A stretch of 64,000 bases of DNA from Corbicula japonica. Taxonomy: Eukaryota > Mollusca > Bivalvia > Venerida > Cyrenidae. The DNA lies in the NCBI GenBank assembly GCA_038501625.1, contig JAZAYU010000263.1:496001-560000 (forward strand), given 5' to 3'. Each line of letters opens with the position of its first letter. The stretch's first letter is position 1. Of this stretch, positions 48,309 to 58,659 are shown piece after piece. Below the pieces are notes generated by a model, which was not told the DNA's origin, ran no database searches, and was given only the letters and a program-made list of their open reading frames with translations. The position numbers and the translations under genes were made by a program.

Positions 48309-49120
48309 CTAAGCTCAACCCGGGGCTCAACCCGGGGCTAGGCGGCGTGGGCAGTAATAAGCATTCCCATTACTGCCCATTAACAGGCTCAATCAAACCG
48401 AGCCTGCAGTATTTTCATATTTGTCGTGTTCGGTGGCTTTCAAAGTTCCCTTTTCATCTATTTCAATATCACAGTAGCGTTGTTTGTGCCGTGTGGCGGC
48501 TGTAAAAAGTCTCCCCGTACATTCAATCAGTGCTGTTATCAGTTACGTCCTTTGAAGGTCGTTGAGCACGATACATGTACTTATGTACTATGTTTATAGT
48601 ACTGCTACAATTCCTTTTTTTAATATTTCGGCCAGTTTATAGATAGGTGGTTTCAATATCCCAGCCAATGTCGATTTGGATATTGTCCAATCACCCCCAA
48701 GGATATACTTCTTGCTTTTTAAATTTTGCCTTTGGCGTAGTCTGTGATATGCAGGATGTATATTCTAAGATCCCCTGTCAAAATTCTATTCTGTTTAGTT
48801 CCGCCCATTGTTTTCTCGTTTAGGGCAAACCCATTCTTTTATCTGGGGACCATACGCCGCTGAACATGGAATGGTATTAATCTGAAAATACCTCATTGAA
48901 GGCTCCATGTTCACCGCCATATGCATACCATCGTTTGGGATGGATCGAAATTGTACTATTTAATGGTGTAATTACTGAGTTGCGCTCAACCCGGGGCTAG
49001 GCGGCGTGGACAGTAATAAGCATTCCCATTACTGCCCATGAACAGGCTCAATCAAACCGAGCCTGCAGTATTTTCATATTTGTCGTGTTCGGTGGCTTTC
49101 AAAGTTCCCTTTTCATCTAT
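48309..49120 (+). mobile_element. REP-B, full-length-like copy with direct terminal repeats
   Basis: This 812-bp insertion is flanked by TTGGTA (48303-48308 and 49121-49126); the paralogous copy B lacks it. A 137-bp segment beginning GCTCAACCCGGGGCTAGGCG and ending CCTTTTCATCTAT occurs at 48325-48461 and 48984-49120 with only about two differences. The interior (about 520 bp) has no long frame. It resembles a miniature terminal-repeat retroelement or a partial tandem dimer of a 659-bp unit, but lacks TG..CA termini. At least six fragments of the family are in the window. Confidence 0.82.
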
Positions 49121-49951
49121 TTGGTATATGTTTTTTCGCTATGTTGTCATCGGAGTTACGGTTTCATTCCATACAAGCACACCGTTCACGTACTTCTACC
49201 TCTAGTGATTGGTAAGGTATATCAGCATAATTCGCGAATTGGTTAACGATGATGTAGCACAATTAGTCAGAATTAAATTTAGGTTGATAGAAGACTCTGT
49301 TTTAAATATTTTATTTTACAACAAATTATAGGGATTTTGTAAAGCGGCCCCGAATACAACGCTTGCTTTTAAATTGTCCAGTACGCTCACTTCGAGTATT
49401 GTTTGCTTGATTAAAGCATTCCGTCTTCATTCAAAAGTAAAGGCTATCATCATCGCTCACTATGCTTGATAATTAACGCATCCACAGCAGATCACTTTGA
49501 CTAAATCGACCGTGGCTTTACTTGACCTTGAAAAAGAACATATAGACTCGTTTTTTTCTTTTATGTGCGCTATGGGATTTTTTGCTAATTGATCTCTCGT
49601 GTCGGTAATATCATTGGGTGCCTATCGTTTATCTTGCCTTTTGTACTATAATACAATAGTTTCTTAATTTTTTGTAAACGTTTAGTAGTGCGAATATTGA
49701 AGTTATTTGACCAAGGAAACTTGTATTTGTTTTTAAATGGCGGTGTATGCGTAAAGTCGGTTTAAATACTTTCTTCTAGACTGAAGCCGAACCACTTTTT
49801 ATTAAGATATATATTCTCGTGTTTACTCTATGTTCAGTTCCAAAGGAATGAAAGTTATTTCAAAGCTATAAATCTGCTTCGTCCACGTGACGGAAATTTT
49901 CCTGAAATAAGTTTATGTGTAAAGATTTGCAGATATACGTCGTGTGCATTC

Positions 49952-50216
49952 TAAATGCATTTTTCAAAAAAGTTCTCAAGAAACACAATATAAAAACTGT
50001 TCATTTAAACACAAATGTTTATTCCCAACGTTTCAGGGGGATAAACCCCCCTTCTTCAAGGGGCTTTTACATAGAAACACTAAATGTTTACATATCACTT
50101 TCTAAATGCAACTTACATGTTTCTATGTAAAAGCCCCTTGAAGAAGGGGGGTTTATCCCCCTGAAACGTTGGGAATAAACATTTGTGTTTAAATGAACAG
50201 TTTTTAAATGCATTTT
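49952..50216. mobile_element. 241-bp palindromic insertion with 12-bp target duplications
   Basis: TAAATGCATTTT is duplicated at 49952-49963 and 50205-50216. Copy B has one version at 54980-54991, an empty site. The insert starts with 28 bp of unique sequence, then two perfectly complementary arms of 88 bp (49992-50079 and 50118-50205, the last base shared with the target repeat) around a 38-nt loop. Each arm contains CAACGTTTC and a GGGGG/CCCCC stem, a degenerate hammerhead-like layout. Confidence 0.88.
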
Positions 50217-50639
50217 ATTGGTTTTCCAATTTTAACAGACACTATCATTTTATTTCTTTGCGCAGACAAGGTTTGATTATCCCGCAAAATCTCAAAAAAA
50301 TATGCTGCTAAAATGTCGAGCTCCAAGTCTCAATAAAGCACGTTGTAAAGTTCTTTAACTTAATTGTCTTTATGACAAGTTCATTTATCAATTACTCTTC
50401 GTATTTCTGTCGTTAGATAGAACATAATTGAATAGACATTTAGCAAACCGTATATAATGTTTATAAGAATATCTTGACACAGATGTATATTATAGTGGTG
50501 AAATGTTAACCTGCCCATTATGCATACATTACACAGTGGCTGAACGTGCTATTTTGAGACGGGGATATCCTTGCTATTTTGGACTGGTCTTTTGCTTTTG
50601 TATGTATATCTTTAAAACTGCATTCACTTCCACATGCGT

Positions 50640-50716
50640 CTATAGCGCAGTTGGTAGGAAGGCAGAAAATAGCAAACGACAATTTTGTTGCCGCTTGGCG
50701 CGGGTTCGAGTCGTAC
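50640..50716 (+). repeat. tRNA-like Pol III head
   Basis: TAGCGCAGTTGGTAGG is a good A box and GGGTTCGAGTC a good B box, about 45 nt apart. The acceptor stem does not close. Confidence 0.5.
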
Positions 50717-51148
50717 TTGGACCTATAATATTTTTTCGTGGCGTTTGTAGATGTTTATTGTTTATTTGTGTATTTTTTTAATATTACGTTGTTGTTTTTT
50801 TTGCTTTATTGATTTATTTTTATGGACTTTTTATTGTAATATTGATATTTTCATGTCACAAATCGGCATTTGAAGTTCTTTCAATACTGAATATGGCTTT
50901 AGTATCAGGTTTACCAGAATCCGATGCGAAATTATTAAAAACATTTAAAACAATCTGCTTAGCTTTTGAGGCGAGATGCCCTATAACTGATTGTTCCGCC
51001 ATTTCAAAACTTATACACGCTGTGTAAACTACATAATTCTGAATGATCATCTGCCATACATGAAGAAATTAACAACGGTTTCCAAGTGGAAAATAACAAA
51101 AACGTGAAACTTTATATAAATTAGCGCTTTAACTTAAAAAAGTATAAA

Positions 51149-51240
51149 ACAAAAAAGGCAATAGCAGGACTCGAACCACATACCTTTAGCGTTTGAATGC
51201 TGCACTTTACCACTGAGCCATTCCGCTTCCATACCTGCCT
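51149..51240 (-). repeat. tRNA-like Pol III unit with T-run terminator
   Basis: On the minus strand ATGGCTCAGTGGTAAAGTGC matches the A box exactly, GGTTCGAGTCC is the B box, and TTTTTT follows (51150-51159 region). It looks like a complete Pol III unit, but D, anticodon and acceptor stems are imperfect, so it is a tRNA-derived element or pseudogene rather than a working tRNA. Confidence 0.5.
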
Positions 51241-51346
51241 AGCGGAAAGAAGACACCTATATACTGCATGAGTAATGGATTTCCCGTTGAGGTAATGACG
51301 ACTTGCACGCAAAGATCTCAAACGTTGCAAGAGAAACGAAAATGTA

Positions 51347-52090
51347 TTGCTACTCAACAATAAAAAAGGGTTTTTTGCGAAACATTCTTATGATAATCAA
51401 ACACTTTGGACTTGTCAGGATTTAAACGTATATCGCTATATTTTTTATTTAGTAATATTATTGTTTGATTCGGTGCATCCATTTATTTTCCCACAGCTTT
51501 GTCGCTTTTCAAGAGCTTGTTTACCAATGCTGAAGTTTGGCTTTGAATTTTCTCATTTCTTTTTTATTTTACAGCGCTCTGCAGGTCTGGTGATTAACCT
51601 ATCTACAGTTGATCATTATGCTTACCTCTTTGGTTGCACGACGGTAGCAGGGGTATAAGAGTTTATGAAGGTTTATAGGGAACTCTTTTCTTGAAAGAAC
51701 CTAGAAGCTCGATTCGTTTCTTTTATCCCTGTCATCGTGTTCTTGCTGATTTTACTCCAGGTGCTCTGGTCTTGATAAGATCATTGAGTACCTACCCTTT
51801 GGCTTTACAATGCTATTAGCTTCTTATTTTTTATATGTGTGTGTGCTTTTGTATGTACCATTGTTGAGCCGATGGGTGGGTTGGAGTTATTTCACCGACA
51901 ACTTGTACTTGTTTTGTGATACGAGAACCTGTTGGGACAAGTGCGAGGTTGGTGCACACTAGAACCTGGTTTAAACCCCCAGTGGCAATTTGTTTTGCCA
52001 CTGACCGTTCCAAGGCGGTATCCCCAAAAGTTTCTCTTCTTCGTTAATTTTTTTTGCGGCGTCCTATTTGAATTGACATACATAAAACAT

Positions 52091-52132
<42 letters not shown>

Positions 52133-52195
52133 TTTTCGCCGCGTGGGGATGCTGTGTTTTGTGAGTTTGGCGATTCCTGATATGCATATATTACA
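51347..52195 (+). pseudogene. Internally deleted PLE-1 copy with complete 3' end
   Basis: The 103-codon frame at its start joins SYDNQTLWTCQDL (palm region) directly to a CRFSRAC piece and then to QRSAGLVI and the conserved C-terminus HYAYLFGCTTVAGV, so the middle of the reverse transcriptase is missing. It is followed by the typical 3' region, a CT microsatellite (52090-52129) and the terminal GCGATTCCTGATATGCATAT. Confidence 0.9.
52090..52129. repeat. (CT)n microsatellite
   Basis: About 20 CT units. It has grown from the CT-rich part of the PLE-1 3' region, which is shorter in other copies. Confidence 0.97.
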
Positions 52196-52541
52196 TTTTT
52201 ATATTCTTTCCGCGCCCGACCCTGTTTTTTACTAATTTTTTTATCAGATCATCTAGGTCAAATGTATTCAATTTCTTACTAAATTATAAACGATCCAATT
52301 CTTCCTAAATATTGCTGTATGCCAAATCGTTACTGCAGTTCTTGACACGTTATTATCGACCGATAAACGCCTTCGAGTGACCGCTAAAATCACGTGCGGC
52401 ACGGGTTTCTTGCTAACACCGTCTGGTGTGTATACAGGAAACCCTGTAGAGTGTACATGTTCGGTCACTTTACTCGAATAATCTTTGTGGAGTAGTCAGT
52501 AAATTTTCACAATAAAAACTCAATCTAATGAAAAATTTAGT

Positions 52542-53240
52542 ATGCCTCGTCTAAGTGAAGACCGACGTCGGGCTGCCGTTAGGATGTTGATGAACGGAAG
52601 TTCGCAGCATAACATTGCCCGTCACTTCAGAGTGCATAAAAGCACTATTTCAAGGCTGTTTGATCGTTTACGTACCACTGGCACCACCAACGACCGTCCT
52701 CGACCTGGCCGTCCCCGAGTGACGACGCGTCGAGAGAACGCTTTCATAAGGGTGACGCACCTACGTCATAGGTTCCAGACACCTGAACAAACTGCCAGAA
52801 CACTAAGAGGACTCAACAACAACACTCTGTCTGCGCGAACAGTTTCTAACAGGCTTCGGGCGGCTGATATTAGAGCGCGTCAGTCGTACATAGGATTGCC
52901 TTTGACAATAGCTCGACGCCAACTTCGTATGAACTGGCTGCATCTCCATCGCCCCGGGGTGTTTTCGATGGCCCGCTAGAGAAGGGTGTTCTGCCTTGGC
53001 CTGCATTTAGTCCCGATCTTTCACCCATATAACATCTTTGGGACAAGCTGGACAGGCGTATCCGGAAACGTCATCCAGCTCCGACGACACATGACGAATT
53101 GAGGCAGGCATTGAGGGAGGAGTGGAACAACATTTCAATTCGTGAAACGGTCTCATCAACTCCATGCAGAGGCGTATTCGAGCTGTCATGGCAGCAAATG
53201 GGGTCATACCAGGTATTGACAATTTCGTTAGGGCATCATA
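52542..53240 (+). pseudogene. Tc1-like transposase, deleted and frameshifted
   Basis: The first frame (52542-52979, 145 codons) starts MPRLSEDRRRAAVRMLMNGS and carries the paired helix-turn-helix of Tc1 transposases, the GRPR linker (RPRPGRPRVTTRRE) and the second DNA-binding half (NRLRAADIRARQ). After LHLHRPG the frame is lost and the segment with the two catalytic Asp residues is missing. From 52988 another frame reads LPWPAFSPDLSPI and then TAA (53030-53032) exactly where the catalytic Glu of the DD34E triad belongs, followed by HLWDKLDRRIRKR. Terminal repeats were not found; AAGTTGCGTTTC at about 53396 may be near the right end. Confidence 0.9.
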
Positions 53241-53299
53241 AAGACGTCACTGTTTCGGAGTTGATTCTTCGGTATAATTTGTAAGCCAATAAATTGGTT

Positions 53300-53805
53300 T
53301 CACATGCAGTGTTAGCAAATGTTAATGTTAAAAGGAGAAAATAAAATTTGTAATAACATTTTAAAAGGAAATAAAATATACCTTCCTAAACTTGAAGTTG
53401 CGTTTCTAAATTCCATTAGTATATTTGAGAGAAAATATGCGATGCATTCAGAGGACTAATAGTTTTAAAATACTGATCGATGATTCCGCGTTCTTTTAAA
53501 TAGCCACCAAAGTAAGGACTTTTTTAAAAATGAAAAATAAATCGACGGGTTTCCGACGAAAAAACAGTCGGGTTTTGAAAAGCGATTTTTTGATACGTTT
53601 AAAAAATGGTGAAATATGCATAAAATACGTTTCGGGCGTCTTCCCGTAAAACAGGGTCGGGTTTTGGGAAGTCAAAATTTTGTCACGTTTAAATACGTTA
53701 TGGTCGTGGAAAGGATATTATCTTTTTCATATATATCCAAAATATAAATTTGAAATTATGAAAAACTTCAGCTATAACCTTGAAAACAATACGTTTTAAA
53801 TTTCG
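53300..53805. other. AT-rich DNA, no gene seen
   Basis: Two loosely repeated motifs (ACAGTCGGGTTTTG, ACAGGGTCGGGTTTTGGG) lie about 100 bp apart. Function is unknown. Confidence 0.5.
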
Positions 53806-53809
53806 ATTG

Positions 53810-55275
53810 TTGTGCTATTTTACGACGTTAACTACGGCTAGTTCAAGTACATTGAAGCATTTCTCTGTTATATGGAATAATAAACATGAGATTAGAAATA
53901 AAAAAAACTCAAACAGGAGATATATTGTAAAAGGTCTTAAATTATTGCGTCTCATGTGACACTTTATATTACTAGGTTAAATTTATATAATGTTTGTCAA
54001 AACAAGTGTCTACTTTTCATGGACGTTACAGTTATTAGTACGTGGCATATATTTCTGTTGTCATCGGAGGCACGGTTTGTATTCAATACATGTACAAACA
54101 ACACTACATGTATATTTAGTAAAGGCATCGGTATAGATTAAACAATGGCTAAATGTATTAAGACGGCATATCAGGCTGAGCGTTATTTGCGAATCGGTTA
54201 TGAGAGGATAGCGCAATCGGTACAGAAAAGAGGATTCTGTTTCAAATTATACACACATTTGCAATATGTTTTGTAAAGCGGTCTCGAAATGCATATTTAT
54301 GGAAACATTTCAATGAATAACTATTCAAATACATGTACTACGCAAGCTTAAAGTTTTCCAGTACGCTCTGTTCGAATTTTCGTTGGTAAAATATAGTTTT
54401 CCGTCTTCAAATTCAAAATTAAAGACTTCCGTCAGCGCTCTCTATGCTTGATAATTAAGACATGTATAGTAGATCGCTTTGACTTCATCGACGATGGCAG
54501 TGATTAAGAGTTTATTAAGACATTTAAAAATCTTGAACGTACAGACTCGTACATAAAGTAAACGAACGTCATATTGTTGTGGGTTTTTTTGCTGATTAAT
54601 ATATGGTATCGGTAAGATCAATGGGTGCATATCTTTTAGCTTGACATTAATATGATAATTTATTAACTTACGTTTTATGTGTAAAAATACAACATTTTTG
54701 GAAGCGAGAATTTTAATGTTAATAGAACAAGGCTACTTGTATTTGTATGTACATGACGGGGTAGGTGTTAGGTCGGTTTAAATACCTTCGAGTAGACCAA
54801 GGCCGACGGTATCTCGTATAACACTTTTATTAAGATTTAACTTCTTGCGTTTCCTCAAAGTTCAGATCCAAAGGAATGGACGTTATTTCAAAGCTATAAA
54901 TCTGCTCCATCCACGTGACGGAAATTGCCCTGAAGTTAGTTTATGTATAAAGATTTGAAGATCTACATCTCGTCTATTCTAAATGTATTTTATCGGTTTT
55001 CCCATTTTGACACTATAATTTTATTTCCTTGCGAAGACAACGTCTTGATTATCCCACAAAGGACACAAAAATAACATGCTGCCCAACTCCAAGTCTAAAT
55101 AATTTTTTTTGCTTACGAAACTGTGTTTCAGCGTAATACAGCACGTTGTTTAGTTCTGTTAAATAATTGTATTTATAATGAGATCATTTCTCAATAATCC
55201 TTCGTACAGTATTTCAGTCGTTAGACATAACGTTATTGAATAGATATTCAAACTTTATCAAACTTAATATAATGG
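53810..55275. repeat. Direct segmental duplication, copy B
   Basis: Uninterrupted relative of copy A (48060-50480). It holds the empty sites for the REP-B and palindrome insertions at about 54045 and 54980. The duplication is diverged, so it is older than both insertions. Confidence 0.85.
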
Positions 55276-55279
55276 CTAT

Positions 55280-56235
55280 ACATGTATGACTTAGATAATT
55301 TTACTTGACACTTATTTATACTAGTATAAGTATAGTAAATTAGCAATCTGAATACTTTTACGTCACATGACAGACACATCAATTCCAAAAATAGTTTATC
55401 TTCAAACTGAAAAATATGAAATTCGCCAATATCTGCTATAAAATCATTTTGTTTAAATAATACGATTATTGTATGCTCGTCTACCTAAATCCAAAATCAG
55501 TTTATCAACAATGATACTGTCCGTGTAATAGTAGTAATAGTAGCAATATTATTCACCCGTTCGAAATTGTTTGTCCGACACATGAAGAAAGTGCCTGGGG
55601 CGTCCATGGTTTCAAGCACTGGTATACAGCGATTTGGAATGAGAAAATAATTGTCACAGAGAACAAATATATGGATGCTGTGGTAACGTATATACCTGTA
55701 GTTTTCATAATATTTATTTAACTACATTCCGGAAAAATATATGTAAGGTTGTTCTCACCAGTGTAATACTTTATGACAAAATACTTAAGTTACATAGCAA
55801 AGAACATTTAAATAAGAACTATATCAAACAGGTAAAACATGTATACCAGGTATTATTACATCATAGAAAAATCAGCCTCCCCACGCAGCAAAAAGGTGAC
55901 AGGAGAATGTATATTAGTAAACATAAGAATATGTTTTCAATCAAATTTAGAATTGTACGCCCGTAGTCTGTTTAAAACACTTCGCTTAGATTAAGATCTG
56001 AATTTTCATAAATAGTGGTTATCAAAACAATTGAGAAGTTTTAATCGAATGGTTAGCCAAAATTTAATTACAGGTGAATAATCACATAACGCAAACTAAT
56101 TACAAATTACACGTTCAATTTACTATTTGTAAATGCTTAAAAGTAAGCTATTTTGCCAATGCGTTAATAATAGAGTATTTTGTTTTGCCAACAGTAGATC
56201 AACGATGTTGTTGTATGTCTGTGTGAAAAATAATG
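55280..56235. other. AT-rich DNA with a small PLE-1 end fragment
   Basis: At 55868-55905 CAGCCTCCCCACGCAGC matches the PLE-1 3' end. Nothing else is supported. Confidence 0.5.
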
Positions 56236-56239
56236 AAAT

Positions 56240-56746
56240 ATGCATATCAGGAATGGCCACATCCAGCATACACAGCCTCCCCACACAGCCAAAAAGTAGA
56301 GAGGAAAAGAGAGCATGGTATTACAAAAATCAGTTTCAAAATGGACGCCACAAACAAATAACGGAAGTGAGAACCGGAGGGGTTACCGCCTTGGAACGGT
56401 CAGTGGCAAAACAAATTGCCACTGGGGGTTTAAACCAGGTTCTAGGGTGCACCAACCTCACACTTGCCCCAACAGGTTCTCGTATCACAAAACAAGTACA
56501 AATTGTCTTGGTGAAATAACTCCAACCCACCCATCAGCTCAACAATGTTGCATGCAAAAGCATACAAACATATAAACATAAGAATTTAATAGCATTGCAA
56601 AGCCAAAGGGCGGGTACTCAATGATCTTACAGAGACCAGAGTATCTGGAGTAAAATCAGCAAGAACACGATGACAGGGATAAAAGAAACGAATCGAGCTT
56701 CTAGGTTCTTTTTAGAAAAGATTTCCCCATAAACTTTCATAAACTC
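56240..56746 (-). mobile_element. 3' untranslated region of the best PLE-1 copy
   Basis: This lies directly after the stop of the reverse transcriptase (read leftwards) and ends at the family terminus (ATGCATATCAGGAATGGCC). It defines the repeat shared by at least ten other copies. Open frames of 128, 86 and 64 codons here are by-products. Confidence 0.85.
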
Positions 56747-58051
56747 TTAAACCCCTGCCACCGTCGTGCAACCAAAGAGGTAAGCATAATGATCAACTGT
56801 AGATGGGTTAATCACCAGGCCTGCAGAGCGCTGTAAAACATCATGTTGGTAATCTTTCTTTTTAAATTTACAGATGGTTTTTACGAATAACCGGGAGAAA
56901 TTAACATCGCCTTTTATTTTCTTAAGTTTATAAATTAAATCTCCATAAAAAACTGGCTGTGAAATACCTTGTTGCAATAGTGATTTTAAACTGCACCTGT
57001 ATTTATGAATTAGATCTGGATATCGGCGATAAAACTTGCAAAAGGTTTTCCTTAATTTGTGATACCTATAACCTTGTTTTAAAAGTTTTTCTGTAATGCA
57101 AAGATTACGTTCATTGAAATCATTCACATCGTTGCAAGCTCTTGAAAAGCGAACAAGCTGTGAGATATAAACCCCGTAAGAAGTCGCACGAGGAACATCG
57201 CCGTCTAGAAACGGAAAATTTACTATATTAAAATTAAAATCATCTCTTTTATCATAAATTTTAGTAGTGACGTAACCATTGTCAATGGATAGATTTAAAT
57301 CAAGAACGTTTGCTTGCTTTTCTGAAGTGTTCGCTTTATTAAGCTGTAGTTCTTTAGAATAAATCTTATTAACCAGTAATGGAAAATGGTTATTATCTAT
57401 ATTTAATAAATCATCAAGGTACCTCGATGTGTTGTTAAAAGCTGTAATAATATGTTCGGTAGAAAGAGATAACATAAAATCTCTTTCATAACAGTATAAA
57501 AACAGATCAGCAACAAGGGGTGCACAATTAGTACCCATTGGAATGCCTATTACTTGTTTATAAATAGAGGTACCAAATCTCAAATAAATATTATCCAATA
57601 ATAATGTGAGCGCCTGTATAAGGTCTTGACAGGTCCATGAAGTATAATTATCATAAGAACCATCTGTAAAGAATGCCCTATGTTCATTACAAGCAATAAA
57701 TGTTTTATTTTCTCTAGCAAAAGTTTTTTCAATGAGACTGGTTAGCTTGTCTCTTATTAAATTATGAGGGAGAGAAGTATACAAGGTAGAAAAATCATAT
57801 GTAGACAAACAGAACGCCTGAAAATTATTTGATTTAAGTTTCTTCAAAACGTCATTTGAATTTTTTATAGACCAAAATAAATTTTTGCTAGTAGTTTCAA
57901 AAACTTTTTCGCAATACCTAATTACATGTTCTTTTATAGCTGTAAGACAAGATGTTAAGAGCACGGATAACTTTGTAGTTGTACAAGAACTAGAGTTAGC
58001 GATAAATCTTGCTTTGTACGGTGTTTTGTGCATTTTAGGCAACCAATACAT
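56747..58051 (-). CDS. Penelope-like reverse transcriptase (C-terminal 434 codons)
   Basis: The frame begins YWLPKMHKTPYKARFIA, diagnostic for Penelope-like elements. It contains motif A (STYDFSTLYTSLPH, catalytic Asp), motif B (GIPMGTNCAPLVADLF) and motif C (SRYLDDLL, the YxDD catalytic pair at about residue 216), followed by thumb-like sequence and an end DHYAYLFGCTTVAGV. The enzyme would copy its RNA at a target-site nick. No GIY-YIG endonuclease follows the RT, unlike canonical Penelope; N-terminal or absent endonuclease occurs in other clades (Naiad-type, endonuclease-deficient). The first Met is not the true start, because coding continues upstream past one stop (see 58208-58605). Confidence 0.93.
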   Translation of the reverse strand: MYWLPKMHKTPYKARFIANSSSCTTTKLSVLLTSCLTAIKEHVIRYCEKVFETTSKNLFWSIKNSNDVLKKLKSNNFQAFCLSTYDFSTLYTSLPHNLIRDKLTSLIEKTFARENKTFIACNEHRAFFTDGSYDNYTSWTCQDLIQALTLLLDNIYLRFGTSIYKQVIGIPMGTNCAPLVADLFLYCYERDFMLSLSTEHIITAFNNTSRYLDDLLNIDNNHFPLLVNKIYSKELQLNKANTSEKQANVLDLNLSIDNGYVTTKIYDKRDDFNFNIVNFPFLDGDVPRATSYGVYISQLVRFSRACNDVNDFNERNLCITEKLLKQGYRYHKLRKTFCKFYRRYPDLIHKYRCSLKSLLQQGISQPVFYGDLIYKLKKIKGDVNFSRLFVKTICKFKKKDYQHDVLQRSAGLVINPSTVDHYAYLFGCTTVAGV

Positions 58052-58207
58052 AGTAGGTACTTTGTCTTGTTTCGGCTCAACACTGATTCTAAATTTTGTA
58101 ATTTGTAGAGTGTGTGCAGTAACAATATCACTCTCAGATGAAGAAGTCAGTGTATAAGCATTAGTGCTATTAAGCTCTTCAGTTTGAACATTTATATAGT
58201 GTATACG

Positions 58208-58605
58208 TCACACTATAATAACATTATTTGAAGCCTTATCAGCAGGTGTTAAAACAAATGTGTTGTGAAAATCTTGAATACCCTTTTTCAAATGACGAAA
58301 GTTAAAACGAGGTCGAGGTGGTAGTAAAGCTATGTTTCTTTTATAGAAGGATATACGAGTGTCAATTATTTTGAATATTTGTTTTTTCCAGTTTAAAAGA
58401 GCATTAGGCTCAGCATGTTCTCGTTTACACCATTTATTGCAAAAAGAGTTTAAAGACTCTGCAATTTCCGCACGACAGGTATTAAAGTCGATGTCCGATG
58501 GAATTCTGTATTTTGGACTTTTTGAAATTAAATTGCGGATTCTAAAGTCTTTGATAACATTTAGATCCCCTGTAACGATATTTTTAACGATCCCCTGTAA
58601 CGATA
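58208..58605 (-). pseudogene. Upstream part of the Penelope-like ORF, separated by one stop codon
   Basis: In the same frame as the reverse transcriptase, 52 codons lie between its first Met and a TGA at 58210-58208; above that the frame is open again for about 125 codons. It reads GDLNVIKDF, SKSPKYRIP, NFRHLKKGIQDF and FVLTPADKASNNVIIV, the conserved N-terminal (RT-preceding) region of Penelope-like proteins. The single nonsense codon makes this copy non-functional unless read through. A 25-bp tandem duplication (GATCCCCTGTAACGATATT) at about 58563-58605 marks the limit. Confidence 0.8.
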
Positions 58606-58659
58606 TTAACGATTTTTAATGTCGATTCCAAATAATTATGATATTTAAAAACTGTTTGG

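Larger units (their letters stand above)
48060..50480. repeat. Direct segmental duplication, copy A
   Basis: It matches copy B (53810-55275) in the same orientation with moderate divergence. Anchors include TTACGACGTTAATTACGGC, ATTATTGCGTCTCG, CAGTACGCTC, AAAGCTATAAATCTGC and CACGTGACGGAAAT. Copy A is longer because of two insertions, at 48309-49120 and 49964-50204. Confidence 0.85.
50485..51340. other. Two convergent tRNA-like heads, otherwise no gene
   Basis: Besides the two Pol III-like units listed separately, nothing is supported. The 92-aa frame at 50503-50781 covers a tRNA-like head and is not convincing. Confidence 0.45.

Noticed and set aside
51149..51240. True tRNA gene
   Set aside because: A and B boxes and a terminator are present, but the acceptor and anticodon stems do not pair.
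56133..56575. Open frames of 128 and 86 codons on the plus strand
   Set aside because: They lie antisense in the PLE-1 3' region and recur as fragments in other repeat copies (18.3, 40.2, 52.0 kb).
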